Source of the DNA: Acidovorax radicis
Lineage (GTDB): Bacteria; Pseudomonadota; Gammaproteobacteria; Burkholderiales; Burkholderiaceae_C
DNA: 64,000 nt
Direction of reading: 5' to 3'
Assembly: GCF_020510705.1 (NCBI RefSeq)
Contig: NZ_CP075184.1
Span: 1,364,001 to 1,428,000, forward strand
Position 1 is the first letter of the stretch; each line of letters opens with the position of its first letter. Below, in pieces: positions 7,825 through 17,394 of this stretch. The notes under the pieces are model-generated. The model had not been told where the DNA came from and ran no database searches. It worked only from the letters and a program-made list of their open reading frames with translations. The translations under genes and the position numbers were made by a program.

Positions 7825-8553
7825 ATGCAACATATCCTGGTGGTGGACGACGATGTCGAGATCACCACATTGCTCACCCAATACCTCACCCGATTTGGCT
7901 ATGCCACCCACGCCGCGTGCGACGCGCAGGCGATGCGTGCCCAGATGGCCGCGCACCCCATCGGCCTGGTGGTGCTGGATGTGATGCTGCCTGGCACCGA
8001 CGGCATCACGCTGGCCCGCGAGCTGCGTGAGCGCTCGCGGGTGCCCATCATCATGCTCACGGCACGGGCCAACCCTTATGACTGCGTTCTGGGGCTGGAG
8101 ATGGGCGCGGACGACTACATGGGCAAACCCTTTGAGCCGCGCGAGCTGGTGGCACGCATCCAGACCGTGCTGCGCCGCACGCGCGGCGATAGCGCACCGG
8201 CTCCCCAGGGCCCCGATGAAGTGGTGCGGTTTGATGGCTGGACGCTGCACAGCATCGAGCGGCACCTGGTGTCCCCCAAGGGCGTGGTGGTGCCCCTGTC
8301 GAACGCCGAGTTCCGGTTGCTTTGCACTTTCTTGCGCATGCCGCGCCGCGTTTTCAGCCGCGACCAGCTCATGGAGCAGGCCCGGGGCCGGGCCATGGAT
8401 GCGTTCGAGCGCAGCATCGATTTGCTGGTCTCGCGCCTGCGCAGCAAGCTTGCGGATGACCCGCGTGCACCGTCGATGATCCGCACCGTGCGTGGTGCTG
8501 GCTATCTGTTCCACGTGCAGTCGTTGCAAGGTCAGGTGGGGTGGCCGTGTTGA
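7825..8553 (+). CDS. OmpR/PhoB-type response regulator
   Basis: 242-aa two-component response regulator. The receiver domain (1 to about 120) has the acidic pocket V-V-D-D-D, the phospho-acceptor Asp52 in V-L-D-V-M-L-P, the conserved T/A switch and Lys in G-K-P-F. A winged-helix DNA-binding domain follows (about 135-235), with L-S-N-A-E-F-R-L-L and R-S-I-D-L-L-V-S-R-L-R-S-K-L. The frame is open further upstream, but this ATG begins exactly at the receiver domain. It overlaps the sensor-kinase gene by 13 bases, so the two are co-translated partners. The signal sensed is unknown. Confidence 0.9.
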   Translation: MQHILVVDDDVEITTLLTQYLTRFGYATHAACDAQAMRAQMAAHPIGLVVLDVMLPGTDGITLARELRERSRVPIIMLTARANPYDCVLGLEMGADDYMGKPFEPRELVARIQTVLRRTRGDSAPAPQGPDEVVRFDGWTLHSIERHLVSPKGVVVPLSNAEFRLLCTFLRMPRRVFSRDQLMEQARGRAMDAFERSIDLLVSRLRSKLADDPRAPSMIRTVRGAGYLFHVQSLQGQVGWPC

Positions 8554-9626
8554 TCGGCGAGCGCTTGCGCGCATGGGGTCAGCGCTGCGTGCCCGACACC
8601 TTGTTTGGCCGGCTGGCGCTGCTGCTCATCGTGGCCGTGATCGTGAGCCATGTGCTGGCGCTGACGCTGATGTTCGAGCTTCGTCCGGCCTTCCCCGGGC
8701 ATCCGCCGGGCCCGCCGCCGCCCGGGCAAGGGCCGGGGTTCTGGAGCGCGCCACCCTCGCTGCACTTGGGTCTGTTGCTGGACATCGGCGTGCGACTGGC
8801 TGCTCTGGTGGCGGCGGCCTGGTGGGCAGCGCGCTGGCTGTCGCGCCCCATGCACCGGCTGGCCACGGCGGCGCAGGAGCTCGGGCGTGACATCGAACGC
8901 CCTGCACTGCCTGAGGATGGCACCCTTGAATGCCGTGATGCCAGCCGCGTCTTCAACCAGATGCAGGCGCGTATTCGCCAGCAACTGGCCGAGCGCGACC
9001 GGTTTGTGGCCGCGGTGTCGCACGACCTGCGTACGCCCCTGACCCGGCTGCGCCTGCGTACCGAAAGCCTTGGCGACCCATGCGCGCAGCAACTTTTTCG
9101 CCGCGACATCGCCGAGATGGACGCGATGATCGCGTCGACACTCGACTACCTGCGCGGCGTGGCGGACGCCGAAGCCTGGGTGCTGCTGGATGTGCAGGCG
9201 CTGGTGGAAAGCATGGCCGATGATCACCTCGCCATGGGCCACCAGGTCACCGTGACAGGGCATGTCTTGCCCCGGTGGCTGCAGGCCACTGCGTTGCGGC
9301 GCTGCCTCGACAACCTGGTGGGCAACGCTGTCCGCTATGGCGGGAGCGCCGAGATCGGCCTTCGCGATGAAAACGACGCGCTGGTGATCGAGGTGCGCGA
9401 CCACGGGCCTGGTCTGCCGCCGGCTGAACTGGAGCGGGTGATGAAGCCGTTTTATCGGGTGGAGGCATCACGCAACCGCCAAAGCGGTGGGGCCGGGCTG
9501 GGGCTCACCATTGCCCGCGACATCGTGCGCCGCCACGGTGGGCAGCTTGTATTGCGCAATGCCGAAGGCGGCGGGCTGGTGGCAACCGCCGTGTTTCCGC
9601 GTCCACAACCACACCCACGGCCGTAG
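8541..9626 (+). CDS. Membrane sensor histidine kinase
   Basis: 361-aa partner of the preceding response regulator. There are two membrane segments (about 24-45 and 76-98) with a short proline-rich periplasmic loop between them (G-P-P-P-P-G-Q-G-P-G-F-W). A HAMP linker and the phospho-acceptor His161 in A-V-S-H-D-L-R-T-P-L-T-R follow, then an ATPase domain with the N box (D-N-L-V-G-N-A-V-R-Y-G) and G boxes (D-H-G-P-G-L-P and G-G-A-G-L-G-L-T). The start is GTG. The tiny periplasmic loop suggests sensing of a membrane or envelope state; that is inference. Confidence 0.88.
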   Translation: MAVLIGERLRAWGQRCVPDTLFGRLALLLIVAVIVSHVLALTLMFELRPAFPGHPPGPPPPGQGPGFWSAPPSLHLGLLLDIGVRLAALVAAAWWAARWLSRPMHRLATAAQELGRDIERPALPEDGTLECRDASRVFNQMQARIRQQLAERDRFVAAVSHDLRTPLTRLRLRTESLGDPCAQQLFRRDIAEMDAMIASTLDYLRGVADAEAWVLLDVQALVESMADDHLAMGHQVTVTGHVLPRWLQATALRRCLDNLVGNAVRYGGSAEIGLRDENDALVIEVRDHGPGLPPAELERVMKPFYRVEASRNRQSGGAGLGLTIARDIVRRHGGQLVLRNAEGGGLVATAVFPRPQPHPRP

Positions 9627-9666
9627 ATGGTTTGAGATCGTGAACACGTTCTAAGGCCAGACGTCC

Positions 9667-9921
9667 TTACCCTGCGTGCGCGTCGTCTCCACACGGCTCG
9701 AATCGCGGCCGCTTCACCCCGTCGATGACCACCTGCTCCCCAAACATGGCGGCAGGGCGCACCCATAAGCCGCGCTGGCCATACAGCGCGCGGTAGAGCG
9801 TCATGGGCTCCAGGGTCTCGCTGTGGCGCACGGTGTCGATCACCTCATACAGCATGCCTTTGTAGTGGCGGTACAGCCCTGGGGGTGTGTAGATGAGTGC
9901 TGGCAGGTCGTCGTCGGTCAT
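9667..9921 (-). CDS. DUF1653 domain protein
   Basis: 84-aa protein dominated by one DUF1653 domain: P-G-L-Y-R-H-Y-K-G-M-L-Y-E-V, then H-S-E-T-L-E-P-M-T-L-Y-R-A-L-Y-G and a W-V-R-P-A-A-M-F segment. The family is small, cytosolic and of unknown function. The ATG at 9921 gives the compact domain length. It is transcribed towards the sensor kinase and divergent from the M48 peptidase gene. Confidence 0.8.
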   Translation of the reverse strand: MTDDDLPALIYTPPGLYRHYKGMLYEVIDTVRHSETLEPMTLYRALYGQRGLWVRPAAMFGEQVVIDGVKRPRFEPCGDDAHAG

Positions 9922-9995
9922 GGTGGGCAGGTGTGTTTGGAGGGTGGTTAGTATGGTGGCCGGCAAGGAACAATCAAAAATGGGGAGGGTCGCCC

Positions 9996-11849
9996 GTGGA
10001 TCAGGCAGATTTTGTGCACTTGGTACGCATGAGCGAGCATGCCAGCGCGGACAACAGCCGTGCGTACCGTCGCAGCGTGGCTGTTTTTGCCGCGCTGGGT
10101 TATGCGTGGGTGCTGGGCTGCCTGGCGCTGGCCATCGGTATTTTGATGTGGGTGGTGCCCCAGCTGCTGCAGGGGCGGATCCGGATCGCGCTCGTGTGGC
10201 CGTTGCTCGGTGCGTTGGGGCTTTTGTGGGTGAGCCTGCGCGCCCTGTGGGTGCGTTTTGAGGAGCCCACCGGCGTAGAGGTCACAGCGCTGGAGGCTCC
10301 CGAGCTGTTTGAAGCCCTTGAGCGTATTCGCCGAAAAATCAAAGGGCCGGCCATCCACAAGGTCACGCTCAACGATGAGTTCAATGCCAGCATTCAGCAG
10401 TTGCCCCGGTTCGGCTTGTTGGGCGGCGCCGTCAACCATCTGAGTATCGGGCTGCCTCTGCTGATGGCGCTGGACCGGCCGCGTTTTCTGGCCGTGCTGG
10501 CGCACGAATATGGGCACCTGCGCGGCGATCATGGGCAGTTTGCCGCCTGGATCTATCGCACCCGGCTTTCCTGGATGCGGCTGAACCATAGTCTGGCAGA
10601 CGATGAAGGGCCCGTGGGTGCCGCCACGCAGGCATTCATGCGGTGGTACTTTCCCCGGTTTTCTGCCAAGACATTTGCCTTGGCCCGGCAGGACGAATAC
10701 GAGGCCGACCGTATCGCCGGCAAGTTGCTGGGCCGGCAGGTCGCGGCGGCAGCCCTGGCCGAGATTGAAATCCGTGGCGCCTGGTTGCAGGCCAACTTCT
10801 GGAGCCAGCATTGGTGTGCGGCGGCGGGCAACCCGCTGCCCGTGGGGCCATATCGCAGCATGCGCCGCCGCCTGGCAGAACCGCCTGATGCCGCGTTTGC
10901 CAATGATGCGTTGCGCCAGGCGCTCAAGCGGATCAGCAGTGTGGACGATACCCACCCTGGCTTGCGCGACCGCATGGAGGCGCTGGACGCCGTGCCCACT
11001 GTGCCTGACTGGTCTCGCGGCACCGCCCTGGGCCTGCTGGGGTCGGATGCCAAGCGCTGGGTCAGCCACTTTGACAAGCAATGGTGCCGCGACAATGCAA
11101 CCCAATGGAAGCAGCACCACGCCTGGCTGGAGCGGGTACGCGTGCGTATCCAAACCCTGGGTGAAGCCACCGCGCAGAGCAATGCGGTGGAGCTGGTGGA
11201 GCTGGCACGCCTGAAGCGTCACCTTGACCCGCGCGCTGATGTGCGCGCCTTGTTTGAGCTGGCGCTGGAGCGCAGCCCCGAGCACCCTGCCGCTTTGCGA
11301 AGCCTGGTGTCCTGCCTGCCTAATGAAGACCGCGATGGCAAACTGGCGCTGCTGCACCGGTTGTGGGACGCTGGCAGCAGTGACCGCTACTGGGCGGCAC
11401 GCACTGCTTTGGCCGAGCTGGAAACACCGCGCCTAGGGATGGATCACGATGCCGCCGCCTTCAAGCAATGGCGCAAGCGGTTGGATCGCGCGCAGGAGTC
11501 GGAAGAGCGGGCCTGGGAGGAGCTTTCGGGCACATCTTTCTTTAGCCAGATCGCTCGGCATGACCTGAGCTCGTTCGAGCTGGCCGAGTTGCAATCGGAG
11601 TTGGCACGCTGCGCACCGCTCACACGCTGCTGGCTGGTACGCAAGAACCTGCGCGAGCATCCGCAACGCCGGGCCTATCTGGTGTTTTTTGAATTGCCGG
11701 GTCTGGACGATGAAAGGCGCTACCACCTGTGCCGCACCCTGGAGCGTAACCTGTGCCTGCCCGGCCCCGCCGTTGCTCTGTGGGCTGGTGAATCGCCTAC
11801 CTTGCAGGAGATCGGGCGTTCGGCGTTCGAGCCCGTCTATACGCGGTAA
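9996..11849 (+). CDS. M48-family membrane metallopeptidase
   Basis: 617-aa protein with two membrane segments near the N-terminus (about 30-52 and 60-80) and an M48 zinc-protease domain. The H-E-Y-G-H zinc motif begins at His170 and the third-ligand motif E-Y-E-A-D follows about 60 residues later. The long C-terminal half (about 340-617) is helical and TPR-like. Chaperone-like or envelope quality-control roles are typical of such proteases, but no substrate can be named. GTG at 9996 is preceded by GGGGAGGG at 7-8 bases; frames further upstream lack a site and run antisense to the DUF1653 gene. Confidence 0.8.
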   Translation: MDQADFVHLVRMSEHASADNSRAYRRSVAVFAALGYAWVLGCLALAIGILMWVVPQLLQGRIRIALVWPLLGALGLLWVSLRALWVRFEEPTGVEVTALEAPELFEALERIRRKIKGPAIHKVTLNDEFNASIQQLPRFGLLGGAVNHLSIGLPLLMALDRPRFLAVLAHEYGHLRGDHGQFAAWIYRTRLSWMRLNHSLADDEGPVGAATQAFMRWYFPRFSAKTFALARQDEYEADRIAGKLLGRQVAAAALAEIEIRGAWLQANFWSQHWCAAAGNPLPVGPYRSMRRRLAEPPDAAFANDALRQALKRISSVDDTHPGLRDRMEALDAVPTVPDWSRGTALGLLGSDAKRWVSHFDKQWCRDNATQWKQHHAWLERVRVRIQTLGEATAQSNAVELVELARLKRHLDPRADVRALFELALERSPEHPAALRSLVSCLPNEDRDGKLALLHRLWDAGSSDRYWAARTALAELETPRLGMDHDAAAFKQWRKRLDRAQESEERAWEELSGTSFFSQIARHDLSSFELAELQSELARCAPLTRCWLVRKNLREHPQRRAYLVFFELPGLDDERRYHLCRTLERNLCLPGPAVALWAGESPTLQEIGRSAFEPVYTR

Positions 11850-11919
11850 GCCCGTGGCCGTTGCTGCAGTAGCCTGCCGGGTTTGACGGCGCAGCAGACC
11901 ACAGTGGGACAATCGGGGA

Positions 11920-13194
11920 ATGCATCCCAAAGTCCTTCTCGACGCCTGCGCTGAACTCGTCAGGCTCACTCTCACTTTTGAACACCCGGCCGATGCCGTG
12001 GTGTCACGTTTTTTCCGCGACAACCGGGGCCTGGGGCCACGCGAGCGGGCCACGCTGGCCGAGACGGTTTACACCGTGCTGCGCAAGAAGCTGCTGTTTG
12101 ACCACATGGCACCCTCGGGCTCGGGCCCCAAGGAGCGCCGCCTGGCCATTTTGGGGTTCTATGGCCCCCGCGACTTCCTCAAGAGCGCGCTCACCGACCA
12201 GGAGAGAAACTGGCTCGACCAATGTGATGCGGTCCAACCCGACGATCTGATGGAGCGCCATCGCCATAACCTGCCCGAGTGGCTGGTCAAGCCCCTCAAG
12301 GACCAACTGGGCGAAGGTTTCTGGCCGCTGGTGGAGAGCCTGGCACACAGCGCACCGCTGGACCTGCGCGTCAATGCCCTCAAAGACAAGCGCGCCGATG
12401 TGCAAAAGGAACTGGCCAAAGCGGGCATCAAAGCCAGCCCCACGCCCTATTCGCCGTGGGGTCTGCGCATTGACGATAAGCCTGCCTTGACCAAACTCGA
12501 CGCCTTCACACGCGGTGCCATCGAGGTGCAGGACGAGGGGTCGCAATTGCTCGCGATGCTGCTGGACGCCAAGCGTGGCGAAATGGTGGTGGACTTCTGT
12601 GCGGGCGCAGGGGGCAAAACACTGGCCATTGGCGCCACCATGCGCAGCACGGGGCGGCTCTATGCGTTTGACGTGTCGGCTCACCGGCTCGACGCCCTCA
12701 AACCCCGCCTGGCCCGCAGTGGCCTGTCGAACGTGCACCCCGCAGCCATCGCACACGAGCGAGACGACCGCGTCAAGCGGCTGGCAGGCAAGATCGACCG
12801 GGTGTTGGTGGACGCACCCTGTTCAGGTTTGGGGACGTTGCGGCGCAACCCTGATCTCAAATGGCGCCAGTCCGCCAAGTCCATAGAAGAGCTGGTGGCC
12901 AAGCAGACCGCCATTCTGGACAGTGCGGCCCGCTTGCTCAAACCCGGCGGTCGCTTGGTCTATGCCACCTGCAGCATCTTGCCGCAGGAGAACGAGGCCA
13001 TTGCCGAAGCCTTCAGTGCCTCACATCCCGAATTTGAATGGCTGGATGCAGGCGATCTGCTGGAGCAACTCAAGGTGGAGGGCGCCAAGGGCTTGTGCAG
13101 TGGCGGTGCATCAGGCAGTGGTTATTTGCGTTTGTGGCCCCATCTTCATCACACCGACGGTTTTTTTGCTGCGGTGTGGGCCAAAAAAGCGTGA
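11920..13194 (+). CDS. RsmB/NOP-family RNA (cytosine-5) methyltransferase
   Basis: 424-aa SAM-dependent RNA m5C methylase. It has an N-terminal NusB/RsmB-like helical region (1 to about 150), then a Rossmann methylase domain with the SAM-binding V-V-D-F-C-A-G-A-G-G-K-T. The two catalytic cysteines are Cys301 (D-A-P-C-S-G-L-G-T) and Cys351 (A-T-C-S-I-L-P-Q-E-N-E). The family modifies 16S rRNA C967 (RsmB) or related sites; the target here is not certain. A GACAAT hexamer ends seven bases before the ATG, with TTGACG 19 bases upstream of it, and there is no normally spaced ribosome-binding site, so the mRNA may be leaderless. Confidence 0.85.
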   Translation: MHPKVLLDACAELVRLTLTFEHPADAVVSRFFRDNRGLGPRERATLAETVYTVLRKKLLFDHMAPSGSGPKERRLAILGFYGPRDFLKSALTDQERNWLDQCDAVQPDDLMERHRHNLPEWLVKPLKDQLGEGFWPLVESLAHSAPLDLRVNALKDKRADVQKELAKAGIKASPTPYSPWGLRIDDKPALTKLDAFTRGAIEVQDEGSQLLAMLLDAKRGEMVVDFCAGAGGKTLAIGATMRSTGRLYAFDVSAHRLDALKPRLARSGLSNVHPAAIAHERDDRVKRLAGKIDRVLVDAPCSGLGTLRRNPDLKWRQSAKSIEELVAKQTAILDSAARLLKPGGRLVYATCSILPQENEAIAEAFSASHPEFEWLDAGDLLEQLKVEGAKGLCSGGASGSGYLRLWPHLHHTDGFFAAVWAKKA

Positions 13195-13263
13195 AAGGCT
13201 TCAGTTGGTGAGTGTTGATGCCACAAGGCGCAAAAAACCGGTGAAATGCCGTGTGATAACGCC

Positions 13264-13291
13264 TTGTGGATCACGACGGCATCTCTAAAAT
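13264..13291 (+). promoter_or_regulatory. Promoter of the fatty-acid desaturase gene
   Basis: TTGTGG and TAAAAT separated by 16 bases, 50 bases before the desaturase start, in a short intergenic region. This is a sequence match only. Confidence 0.45.
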
Positions 13292-13341
13292 AGAACACCT
13301 GCGGTATTGGTAGGCAGGGTTTTTGTAAGGTTTTTTTGATT

Positions 13342-14556
13342 ATGTTGTTACCCGACTGGGCTGTGTTGAATGCCGCCATCGATTGGCTGGGCCATGGTCT
13401 GTGGCACCTTTCGTGGTGGCAGGTGGTGCTGTACACGCTGGCAACCACCCATGTGACCATCGCGGCCGTCACGATTTTTCTGCACCGGGCGCAAGCCCAT
13501 AGGGCGCTCGACCTGCATGCCATTCCTTCGCATTTTTTCCGCTTCTGGCTGTGGATCGGCACCGGCATGGTCACCAAGGAATGGGTGGCCATCCACCGCA
13601 AGCACCACGCCAAGTGCGAAACAGTGGAGGACCCCCACAGTCCCCAGACCCGGGGCCTGGACACGGTGATGTGGCGGGGGGCGGAGCTGTACCGCGCCGA
13701 GTCCCAAAACATGGAAACCATCAAGAAGTTCGGTCACGGCACGCCCGATGACTGGATGGAACGCAACGTCTACACCCGCTACGGCTGGCAAGGCGTGGGT
13801 CTCATGCTGATCCTGAATCTGGCCCTGTTCGGTGCCCTGGGCGCCGCCGTGTGGGCCGTGCAGATGCTCTGGATTCCGTTCTGGGCGGCCGGTGTGGTCA
13901 ACGGCGTGGGCCACTACTGGGGCTACCGCAACTTCGAGGCGCAGGACGCCAGCACCAACCTCTCGCCCTGGGGCATCATCATTGGTGGCGAAGAGCTGCA
14001 CAACAACCACCACACCTACCCCACGGCGGCCAAGTTTTCGGTCAAGCCGTACGAGTTTGACATCGGCTGGGTCTACATCAGCCTGATGAAGAAGATCGGT
14101 TGGGCCACGGTCAAGAAGGTGCCGCCCAAGCTGCAATTGGGCGATGTGAAGCCCGTGGCCGATGGAAAAACCCTGGAAGCCCTGATTGCCAATCGTTATG
14201 AGGTGATGGCGGGCTATGCGCGTGGTGTTCGCCAGGCGTGCAAGGAAGAAATCGCCGCCTTGCAGGCGCGCCAGGCCGATGTTTCGGTGCTCAAGGCCGC
14301 CAAGCGCTGGCTGCACCGTGACGCCGAGAAGGTGCCCGCCGTGGCCTTGCCGCAGTTGGCGCAGGCCCGCGCTGCGCATCCGGCCCTGGACAAGATGGTG
14401 ACCATGCGCGAAGAACTGCGCCAGTTGTGGCTCAACACCTCGCAATCGCGCGAGCAGCTCACGACCGATTTGCAGGCCTGGTGCCGCCGGGCCGAGGAAA
14501 GCGGTATTGCGGCCCTGCGTGAGTTCTCCATTCGCTTGCGTGCTGCACGGGCCTGA
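13342..14556 (+). CDS. Acyl-CoA/fatty-acid delta-9-type desaturase
   Basis: 404-aa integral membrane di-iron desaturase. The three histidine boxes of the stearoyl-CoA desaturase family are visible: H-R-A-Q-A-H (48-53), H-R-K-H-H (85-89) and H-N-N-H-H about residue 217. Four hydrophobic segments surround them. It would introduce a cis double bond into saturated acyl chains for membrane fluidity. The C-terminal 100 residues are a soluble helical extension beyond the usual domain. It has its own promoter-like sequence and is closed by a strong terminator, so it is monocistronic. Confidence 0.9.
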   Translation: MLLPDWAVLNAAIDWLGHGLWHLSWWQVVLYTLATTHVTIAAVTIFLHRAQAHRALDLHAIPSHFFRFWLWIGTGMVTKEWVAIHRKHHAKCETVEDPHSPQTRGLDTVMWRGAELYRAESQNMETIKKFGHGTPDDWMERNVYTRYGWQGVGLMLILNLALFGALGAAVWAVQMLWIPFWAAGVVNGVGHYWGYRNFEAQDASTNLSPWGIIIGGEELHNNHHTYPTAAKFSVKPYEFDIGWVYISLMKKIGWATVKKVPPKLQLGDVKPVADGKTLEALIANRYEVMAGYARGVRQACKEEIAALQARQADVSVLKAAKRWLHRDAEKVPAVALPQLAQARAAHPALDKMVTMREELRQLWLNTSQSREQLTTDLQAWCRRAEESGIAALREFSIRLRAARA

Positions 14557-14582
14557 CGAACTCGGTTTCCCCAAATTCGTCC

Positions 14583-14619
14583 AAGCCGCTGCAGGGTCTT
14601 TAGCCCGCAGCGGCTTTTT
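14583..14619 (+). terminator. Terminator of the desaturase gene
   Basis: Ten-base perfect stem AAGCCGCTGC / GCAGCGGCTT followed by Ts. The surrounding 14557-14885 gap (329 bases) holds this hairpin and the rpmG terminator; I see no gene or other motif in it. Confidence 0.85.
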
Positions 14620-14830
14620 CGTTTGGGGGGCGCTGCGGATTCGATGGCAGCGCTGATAGGGTTGGGGCCGGGTTGATGGTCCAGAAACCGCCCTCAGGTC
14701 GCTTGCATTGGCCAGCGAAGCAATCCCGCGCATCCTCCTCGTTGTGCACCCCGGGATTCGAATGGAGTGATGCTCAACATGCCCTCGAAACGTAGTGGCC
14801 CCGTCGTGTCATCTGCGCTCACTCAGACAC

Positions 14831-14867
14831 AAAAAAGCCGCCGAGCTTAACGCCGGGCGGCTTTTTT
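14831..14867 (-). terminator. Bidirectional terminator downstream of rpmG
   Basis: Twelve-base stem AAAAAAGCCGCC / GGCGGCTTTTTT with a 13-base loop. The A and T runs on the two sides let it work on both strands. It ends the rpmB-rpmG transcript. Confidence 0.85.
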
Positions 14868-14885
14868 GGGGGGAAAGGCGCTGAA

Positions 14886-15056
14886 TTACTTCAGCTTCAT
14901 TTCCTTGTATTCCACATGCTTGCGAGCTTTTGGATCAAATTTCATGATCAGCATTTTCTCGGGCATGGTCTTCTTGTTCTTGGTCGTGGTGTAGAAGTGA
15001 CCGGTACCCGCAGTGGATTCCAGCTTGATCTTGTCGCGTCCGCCTTTGCTTGCCAT
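14886..15056 (-). CDS. rpmG: 50S ribosomal protein L33
   Basis: 56-aa L33. Translation from the ATG at 15056 begins [15 protein letters not shown] and ends E-Y-K-E-M-K-L-K. This is the full proteobacterial L33 with T-T-K-N-K and the K-F-D-P-x-x-R-K-H motif. It has no zinc-binding cysteines, so it is the C-minus, zinc-independent form. GGAG lies just before the start. It is 11 bases downstream of rpmB and co-transcribed with it, the normal gene pair. Confidence 0.97.
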   Translation of the reverse strand: MASKGGRDKIKLESTAGTGHFYTTTKNKKTMPEKMLIMKFDPKARKHVEYKEMKLK

Positions 15057-15067
15057 GGTGTTTCTCC

Positions 15068-15301
15068 TTAAGCCTGGCCACGTGCGCGCAGGTCTGCGAG
15101 CACAGAATCAATACCGTTCTTGTCGATCAGACGCAGACCAGCGTTGGAGATGCGCAGACGCACCCAGCGGTTTTCGGTTTCGACCCAGAAACGGCGGTAT
15201 TGCAGGTTCGGCAGGAACCGGCGCTTGGTTTTGTTGTTGGCATGGGAAACATTGTTCCCCGTCATGGGCTTCTTGCCCGTTACGTCGCAGACGCGTGCCA
15301 T
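15068..15301 (-). CDS. rpmB: 50S ribosomal protein L28
   Basis: 77-aa L28, beginning [12 protein letters not shown] and containing [12 protein letters not shown] and [10 protein letters not shown]. Length is standard. The frame is open for 44 more codons upstream, but those lie in the leader and have no homology. A TATAAT promoter sits about 160 bases upstream, so the leader is long enough for translational control. Confidence 0.97.
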   Translation of the reverse strand: MARVCDVTGKKPMTGNNVSHANNKTKRRFLPNLQYRRFWVETENRWVRLRISNAGLRLIDKNGIDSVLADLRARGQA

Positions 15302-15461
15302 GTGGACACTCCGATACTTTTTAACGGCCGTTTGCGGATACCCAGAGATGATTTCCCTGGGGTCGCTGGCGGCCTCACCTCGCCAGAAAGGGTGGCGGTA
15401 ACCCGATTTGCTTGAATGACCCGGCCACGACAAACCGTGGCCGAACTCAGCAAAGCCGCAG

Positions 15462-16573
<1,112 letters not shown>

Positions 16574-16640
16574 TCAATCCCCAGGTCCCAATAACCCGCC
16601 GAAGCGCGCGTCGGGGCGCCCCAAGAGAGGAGATGTCTGA

Positions 16641-17321
16641 ATGTCGACCATGTTGTTGTCCAACCTGGACCTGTTGCGCCGGGTGCCTTTGTTCTCTTTG
16701 CTCACGGTGGCCCAGGCCGAGGTGATCAGTGGTGCCGTGATCAAGCAGCGTTTCAAGCGCGGCGAGGCGCTGGTGGCGCAGGGGCAAAAGTCGGACGCGC
16801 TGTTCATTTTGCTCACGGGCCGTGCGCGGGTCATGACCTCCGACAGCCGGGGGCGCGAGGTGATTCTGGCCACCTTGGCGCCGGGGGACTATCTGGGCGA
16901 GATGAGCATCATCGACAACCAGCCCCATTCAGCCACCGTGCGGGCCGAGGTGCAGACCGATGTACTTATGCTTGGGCGCGCGGAGTTTGCCCGCTGCCTG
17001 ACGGAGAACGCCTCCATGTCGCTGGTGGTGATGCGGGGCCTGGTCAAGCGGCTGCGCCATGCCGATCGCAAGATTGAATCCCTGGCGCTGCTGGATGTGT
17101 ATGGCCGTGTGGCCCACGCCTTGCTGGAATTTGCTGCGCCCGACGCCCATGGCCAGCGGGTGATCAAGGAAAAAATATCGCGCCAGGACCTGGCCAAAAT
17201 GGTGGGCGCTTCGCGCGAGATGGTGAGCCGGGTGATGAAGGATCTGGAGGAGCGCGGCTTCATTGAGGCCTTGCCCAACGGGGCCACCTTGCTCAAGGAC
17301 CGCCTGAGTGCTCTGGGCTGA
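16641..17321 (+). CDS. Crp/Fnr-family transcriptional regulator
   Basis: 226-aa regulator with an N-terminal cyclic-nucleotide-binding beta-roll (about 15-130, with G-D-Y-L-G-E-M-S-I-I-D and a P-H-S-A-T-V-R cassette). A dimer helix and a C-terminal winged helix follow (S-R-Q-D-L-A-K-M-V-G-A-S-R-E-M-V-S-R-V). It lacks the N-terminal cysteine cluster of oxygen-sensing FNR, so a cAMP/Crp-like or other ligand-binding type is more likely. It lies between trxB (divergent) and ftsK (same strand, 73 bases). The ATG follows AGGAGATGTC at a good distance. Confidence 0.85.
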   Translation: MSTMLLSNLDLLRRVPLFSLLTVAQAEVISGAVIKQRFKRGEALVAQGQKSDALFILLTGRARVMTSDSRGREVILATLAPGDYLGEMSIIDNQPHSATVRAEVQTDVLMLGRAEFARCLTENASMSLVVMRGLVKRLRHADRKIESLALLDVYGRVAHALLEFAAPDAHGQRVIKEKISRQDLAKMVGASREMVSRVMKDLEERGFIEALPNGATLLKDRLSALG

Positions 17322-17394
17322 TGGCGCGGTTTGGTAACAGTTTTGTACACGGTAATCCCCTTGGGTGCATGGGGTAAGCTCGCCCGGCACGCAT